From an uncultured Deferribacteraceae bacterium (GTDB taxonomy: Bacteria > Chrysiogenota > Deferribacteres > CAMZNJ01): a stretch of 39,399 nt of DNA. Position 1 is the stretch's first letter; the number at the start of each line of letters is the position of its first letter. The DNA lies in contig CAMZNJ010000037.1 of the NCBI GenBank assembly GCA_947313825.1, forward strand, positions 1 through 39,399, given 5' to 3'. Below are positions 36,054-39,399 of the stretch, one piece after another. Made by a program: the position numbers and the translations under genes. Under the pieces are notes generated by a model, which did no database searches, was not told the origin of the DNA, and worked only from the letters and a program-made list of their open reading frames with translations.

Positions 36054-36293
36054 ATGGAACAATTGGTAAGGTATATAGCTGAGGCTATTGTAGAAGACAA
36101 ATCGAAGATCGTTATCTCCACTGTGGAGGTTGAACCTGGTAAGAACACTATTAAACTTCAGGTTCCACAAGAAGAACTGGGGAAAGTTATCGGCAGGCAA
36201 GGGCGTACAGCAAAATCTATCCGAACCATTCTTGCCGCTGCTAGCATCAAAGACGGCATAGACAACCGTTTGGAGATTTCGGAGGCTGAGTAG
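36054..36293 (+). CDS. khpA: KH-domain RNA-binding protein KhpA
   Basis: This 79-residue single KH domain carries the RNA-binding GxxG loop in GKVIGRQGRTAKSIRTIL. KhpA-type proteins bind RNA, often with a KhpB partner, and are usually encoded between rpsP and rimM, as here. CGGAGG lies about 7 bp before the ATG. rimM starts 3 bp after the stop. Confidence 0.93.
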   Translation: MEQLVRYIAEAIVEDKSKIVISTVEVEPGKNTIKLQVPQEELGKVIGRQGRTAKSIRTILAAASIKDGIDNRLEISEAE

Positions 36294-36296
36294 AGC

Positions 36297-36812
36297 TTGA
36301 AACTAACACGTATCGGCAAAATTACTGGAACCCACTCACTAAAAGGGAACTTTTTATTTTTACCCGATCCCCCTTATGAGTCCGAAGTTAACGCTTTAGA
36401 CTACATGGTAGTATTCAAAGGGGGCGAGATATTCCGTTCTGTAAAGATACGCAACATCAGCCCCCATAAGGGTCGATACTTAGTCGACTCACCCTCTGTG
36501 AACTCCATAGAGGAAGCAATACTCCTAAAGGGCTGTGATGTTTACTACCCCGAAGAGGCGCTCCCCGAAATTGATCCGGGGATAACTTGGAAGGATGTGA
36601 AAGGCTCGCGAATGATCGACGAAGAAGGCGTACTCGTTGGCACCTTGGTGGACTACATGGACTCGCCTACAGCGGACATTTTTATCATCGAAGCTCCAAC
36701 GGGAGACAGATTCCTGATTGCCGACAACGAAGCACATGTACTAAGCTTCGACAAGGAAAATAAGGTTTTTGTCATCAACAAAGAGGGATTGATTGCTGAG
36801 AATGAAATTTAA
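36297..36812 (+). CDS. rimM: Ribosome maturation factor RimM
   Basis: RimM assists maturation of the 30S head. The 171-residue protein starts KLTRIGKITGTHSLKGNFLF, the typical N-terminal barrel strand pair, has PRC-barrel-like sequence (ITWKDVKGSRMIDEEGVLVGTLVDYM) and ends EGLIAENEI. The start is a rare TTG (36297) with GGAGG about 11 bp upstream inside the end of khpA. The 3' end overlaps the trmD start by 11 bp. Confidence 0.93.
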   Translation: MKLTRIGKITGTHSLKGNFLFLPDPPYESEVNALDYMVVFKGGEIFRSVKIRNISPHKGRYLVDSPSVNSIEEAILLKGCDVYYPEEALPEIDPGITWKDVKGSRMIDEEGVLVGTLVDYMDSPTADIFIIEAPTGDRFLIADNEAHVLSFDKENKVFVINKEGLIAENEI

Positions 36813-38076
36813 CGTACTTACAATTTTCCCCAAGATGTTTGAAAGAGCATACCAAGACGGACAGGGCGTTGTTGCCAAAAGTATTCTGAAAGGTCATATC
36901 GCTGTTAACCCAGTGGACATACGGAACTTTGCCAACGACAAACACCGCTCCACAGACGACTACCCCTATGGCGGCGGGCACGGCTTGGTAATGAAAGTGG
37001 AACCTGTGGTTCTAGCCGTGGAAAGCATTAGCAGTGTGGAAAAAACTCGCACGATAATGCTCGATCCCCGTGGTAAAGTTTTCACCGCCAAGGTGGCACA
37101 AGACTACGCCACCAGCCTGCAAAACGGAGAGTACGAATCGTTAACCTTTATTTGCGGGCGTTACGAAGGATTGGACGAACGTGCATACGATCTCGTAATT
37201 GACGAAACACTCAGCATCGGCGACTTTATTCTCACAGGTGGAGAAGTTGCCGCTATGGTTGCCATTGAAAGCATTGCTCGCCACAAAAGTGGTGTGCTAG
37301 GTGATGAGATGTCTGCCACTGAAGACTCGTTCAGCAACAACATGCTGGAGCAGCCACACTATACACGTCCTTGGACGTTTCGTGGGTTGTCCGTCCCTGA
37401 TGTTTTGAAAAGCGGGAACCCTTTGCTCATTGACGCATGGAAAGAGGAGATGCAACAGAGTGTTACTCGCAAACAACGCCCCGACCTAATTCGTCAACGG
37501 GGAAGAGGTTTGACCGAAAAGCTGGACATTTACGTAGGATTAATGCATTATCCCATGGTGGACAAACGTGGCGATATTGTTGGAACGTCTTTGACCAACA
37601 TGGACATACACGATATCTCGCGTAGTTGCATAACATTTGACGTTAGTAGGTACTTTATTGTAAACCCGCAAGCTGCTCAGCAAGAAGTCGCCATGCGGGT
37701 AACAAAGCACTGGAAGGAGGGGGCAGGCTTGGCATACAATGCCAACAGAAGCGAAGCACTTGAGCGAACAGACGTTGTGTCATCCCTGTTTGAATGTATC
37801 TCATATATTCGCACCACCACAGGGAAAAAACCTTTTATCGTACTCACTACGGCTAGTGGCGATTACGACTTCAAGGCACCATACGAAATTGTTTGTGATG
37901 CTCACGACGCTGAAGCACCTGTACTGCTTCTATTCGGTACGGGGTGGGGTTTTCACGAAAGTGTCTTCCAAATGGCTGATGCAGTAGTATCGCCAATCAA
38001 TGGACGCGGATCATACAACCACTTATCGGTTCGTAGTGCCGTTGCCATTATGCTTGATAGATTTGTAAATTTTTAG
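36802..38076 (+). CDS. trmD: tRNA (guanine37-N1)-methyltransferase TrmD fused to a second SPOUT-type domain
   Basis: Residues 1-240 are TrmD: FNVLTIFPKMF, YPYGGGHGLVMK (54-65), ICGRYEGLDER (117-127), the knot segment LSIGDFILTGGE (137-148) and catalytic Asp175 in DSFSNNMLEQPHYTRP. Residues about 241-424 match the RNA methyltransferase domain of Pfam PF09936: LDIYVGLMHYPMVDKRGDIVGTSLTNMDIHDISR, then VNPQAAQQEVAMRVTKHW and KPFIVLTTAS. TrmD makes m1G37; the second domain's substrate is unknown. Normal TrmD is about 240 residues. The ATG at 36802 overlaps rimM. Confidence 0.93.
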   Translation: MKFNVLTIFPKMFERAYQDGQGVVAKSILKGHIAVNPVDIRNFANDKHRSTDDYPYGGGHGLVMKVEPVVLAVESISSVEKTRTIMLDPRGKVFTAKVAQDYATSLQNGEYESLTFICGRYEGLDERAYDLVIDETLSIGDFILTGGEVAAMVAIESIARHKSGVLGDEMSATEDSFSNNMLEQPHYTRPWTFRGLSVPDVLKSGNPLLIDAWKEEMQQSVTRKQRPDLIRQRGRGLTEKLDIYVGLMHYPMVDKRGDIVGTSLTNMDIHDISRSCITFDVSRYFIVNPQAAQQEVAMRVTKHWKEGAGLAYNANRSEALERTDVVSSLFECISYIRTTTGKKPFIVLTTASGDYDFKAPYEIVCDAHDAEAPVLLLFGTGWGFHESVFQMADAVVSPINGRGSYNHLSVRSAVAIMLDRFVNF

Positions 38077-38091
38077 TTTAGTAGATATTAT
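38063..38091 (+). promoter_or_regulatory. Possible promoter before rplS
   Basis: TTGTAA (38063-38068), 17 bp, then TATTAT (38086-38091, part of an AT-rich run), just after and overlapping the end of trmD. It could give extra expression of rplS, rplM and rpsI. Confidence 0.35.
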
Positions 38092-38117
38092 AATATATTT
38101 GTGAGGAGTGATTTGGT

Positions 38118-38465
38118 ATGAAAAACCAACTATTAGAGGTTGCTGACAAGCTAACAGCTGTCGCACAGTGGCCTGAATTTCGTACTGGTGATACCCTAAG
38201 GGTTCACTACAAAATTAAAGAGGGTGCCAAAGAGCGTGTTCAGGTTTTCGAAGGCTTGTGCATCCGGTTTAAGAAGGGCACGGCGAATCAAACATTTACC
38301 GTAAGAAAAGTTGTTGCAGACATCGGCGTGGAAAGGATTTTCCCCTACCACTCACCTTTTATCAGCAACATCGAAGTTGTTCGTACCGGCAAAGTAAGAC
38401 AATCACGCATTTACTACATGAGAGCTCTCAGAGGTAAAGCTGCACGGATTAAAGAACGTAAATAG
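38118..38465 (+). CDS. rplS: 50S ribosomal protein L19
   Basis: A 115-residue large-subunit protein at the 30S-50S interface. [28 protein letters not shown] (19-46) is the family signature, followed by [23 protein letters not shown] and a C-terminal [21 protein letters not shown] lies about 10 bp upstream of the ATG. It completes the rpsP-to-rplS order. Confidence 0.97.
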   Translation: MKNQLLEVADKLTAVAQWPEFRTGDTLRVHYKIKEGAKERVQVFEGLCIRFKKGTANQTFTVRKVVADIGVERIFPYHSPFISNIEVVRTGKVRQSRIYYMRALRGKAARIKERK

Positions 38466-38536
38466 TCGAAAACCGCCATTACTCGCTATGGAGTAGGCAC
38501 TATTATTGAAATTGATACTTTTTGAGGATGACTACT

Positions 38537-38965
38537 ATGAAAACAACATGGACAACCCCAAAGGACCTAGAACAGAACTGGTTCCTAGTAGATGCTTCAA
38601 GTTATCGCTTGGGCAGGCTTGCTAGTGAAATCGCTGTTTACCTCATGGGCAAACACAAACCGGGGTACACACCCTTCATCGACACAGGAGACTACATTGT
38701 TGTGGTTAACGCTGAAAAAATACAGTTCAGCGGAAGCAAAAAAGACTCCAAAATATACTACAGACACTCAGGCTACATGGGTGGACTAAAGGAAACTACA
38801 CTCAAGGTTATGAACAAAGATAAACCTGAAGAGGTTATCAAACTAGCCGTGAGAAGGATGTTGCCTAAAAATAAACTGGGACGCCAAATGCTAGATAAAC
38901 TCAAAGTTTACAGCGGCGAAACACACCCACATGAAGCTCAACAACCAAAAAAAATAGAACTATAA
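38537..38965 (+). CDS. rplM: 50S ribosomal protein L13
   Basis: A 143-residue early-assembly large-subunit protein. The signature WFLVDASSYRLGRLASEIA and the central GDYIVVVNAEKIQFSGSK and HSGYMGGLKE segments are clear, with AVRRMLPKNKLGRQML near the end. I chose the ATG at 38537 because GAGG lies about 9 bp upstream and the N-terminus then matches L13; ATG 38528 would overlap that site. rpsI follows after 15 bp, the conserved rplM-rpsI pair. Confidence 0.96.
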   Translation: MKTTWTTPKDLEQNWFLVDASSYRLGRLASEIAVYLMGKHKPGYTPFIDTGDYIVVVNAEKIQFSGSKKDSKIYYRHSGYMGGLKETTLKVMNKDKPEEVIKLAVRRMLPKNKLGRQMLDKLKVYSGETHPHEAQQPKKIEL

Positions 38966-38980
38966 TACAAGGAGATAGGT

Positions 38981-39370
38981 ATGTCTAACTATTTTTATGG
39001 CACAGGACGCAGAAAAACTTCTGTTGCCCGTGTATTTCTAAAAGCTGGAACAGGTAAAGTAGTGGTAAACTCTTCCCTCTCCAAAGACTACTTCGATAGT
39101 GCAACACTCAACCAACTGGCGCTCAAACCATTGGCAATAGTGGGAGCTGAATCGAAATTCGATATCATGGCAACCATCAAAGGTGGCGGAAAATCCGGAC
39201 AAGCTGGAGCACTCTCCCATGGACTTTCTCGTGCGTTGCTAGAGTTTGACGCAGAACTAAGACCTGCGCTCAAAAAAGAAGGGTTACTGACTCGCGACTC
39301 TAGAATGGTCGAACGTAAGAAAACTGGGCAACCTAAAGCCCGCAAGAAGGATCAGTACTCCAAGCGTTAA
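38981..39370 (+). CDS. rpsI: 30S ribosomal protein S9
   Basis: A 129-residue small-subunit protein whose basic C-terminal tail reaches the P site. YGTGRRKTSVARVFLKAGTGKVVVN (6-30) and GGGKSGQAGALSHGLSRALL are conserved. The end DSRMVERKKTGQPKARKKDQYSKR has the terminal Ser-Lys-Arg expected for S9. AAGGAGA lies about 7 bp before the ATG. Only 29 bases follow in the window. Confidence 0.97.
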   Translation: MSNYFYGTGRRKTSVARVFLKAGTGKVVVNSSLSKDYFDSATLNQLALKPLAIVGAESKFDIMATIKGGGKSGQAGALSHGLSRALLEFDAELRPALKKEGLLTRDSRMVERKKTGQPKARKKDQYSKR

Positions 39371-39399
39371 GCGTTGGACAATTTGGGACGCAATTACGC

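Overview
This window is a bacterial chromosome segment dominated by housekeeping genes on both strands. It carries sfsA, a Xer recombinase, ispG, aroE, lon, coaE, cca, recF, galE, tRNA-Ile(GAT), trkH/trkA, pyrB/pyrC/pyrE, ligA, rho and a translation cluster (ffh, rpsP, khpA, rimM, trmD, rplS, rplM, rpsI). Interspersed are genes of a motile, surface-glycosylating bacterium: a FapA/DUF342 protein, a FlhG/MinD-like ATPase, a CheW-domain protein and four pseudaminic-acid genes (pseB, pseC, pseF-like, pseG). A TrmD fused to a second SPOUT-type methyltransferase domain, the 'thermophile-type' PyrE and the fapA-lon-flhG-cheW neighbourhood suggest a Gram-negative, flagellated lineage such as Deferribacterota or Desulfobacterota. 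This placement is an inference from gene content and was not tested by phylogeny.

Layout. 1-2184: Gly-rich repeat running in frame into sfsA, then a Xer recombinase. 2200-4420: ispG, an 18/14-bp repeat array, aroE. 4507-11080: fapA-like, lon, flhG-like and cheW-like genes, all on the plus strand. 11097-14307: coaE, cca, recF on the minus strand. 14380-18581: the pse operon, driven by a good promoter overlapping the start of recF. 18582-18921: a CACACG/CGCTCA repeat array. 18922-19929: galE (minus). 20140-20213: tRNA-Ile. 20324-23310: trkA-trkH (minus). 23593-26666: pyrB-pyrC-pyrE (minus). 26996-31643: ligA, rho and a DUF4336 gene (plus). 31883-33154: a divergent DUF1015-like gene (minus). 33760-39370: the ffh-to-rpsI translation cluster.

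The striking feature is pervasive, locus-specific tandem repeats. Inside genes (the sfsA N-terminus, Xer recombinase, cheW, cca, recF, pseC, trkA, ligA, ffh) every repeat unit is a multiple of three bases. These repeats sit in loops, linkers or tails, so otherwise canonical enzymes carry long low-complexity insertions such as EHAS/ADANTS, DAST, DH, SD, TA and LNLND. Outside genes the arrays have units that are not multiples of three (18+14, 38, 19, 20, 14 bp) and lie immediately downstream of stop codons. Most units are unrelated from locus to locus, which points to local replication-slippage expansion rather than one mobile repeat family. I found no CRISPR array, insertion sequence, prophage or toxin-antitoxin module. 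The repeat invasion of essential genes is the best candidate here for something undescribed.
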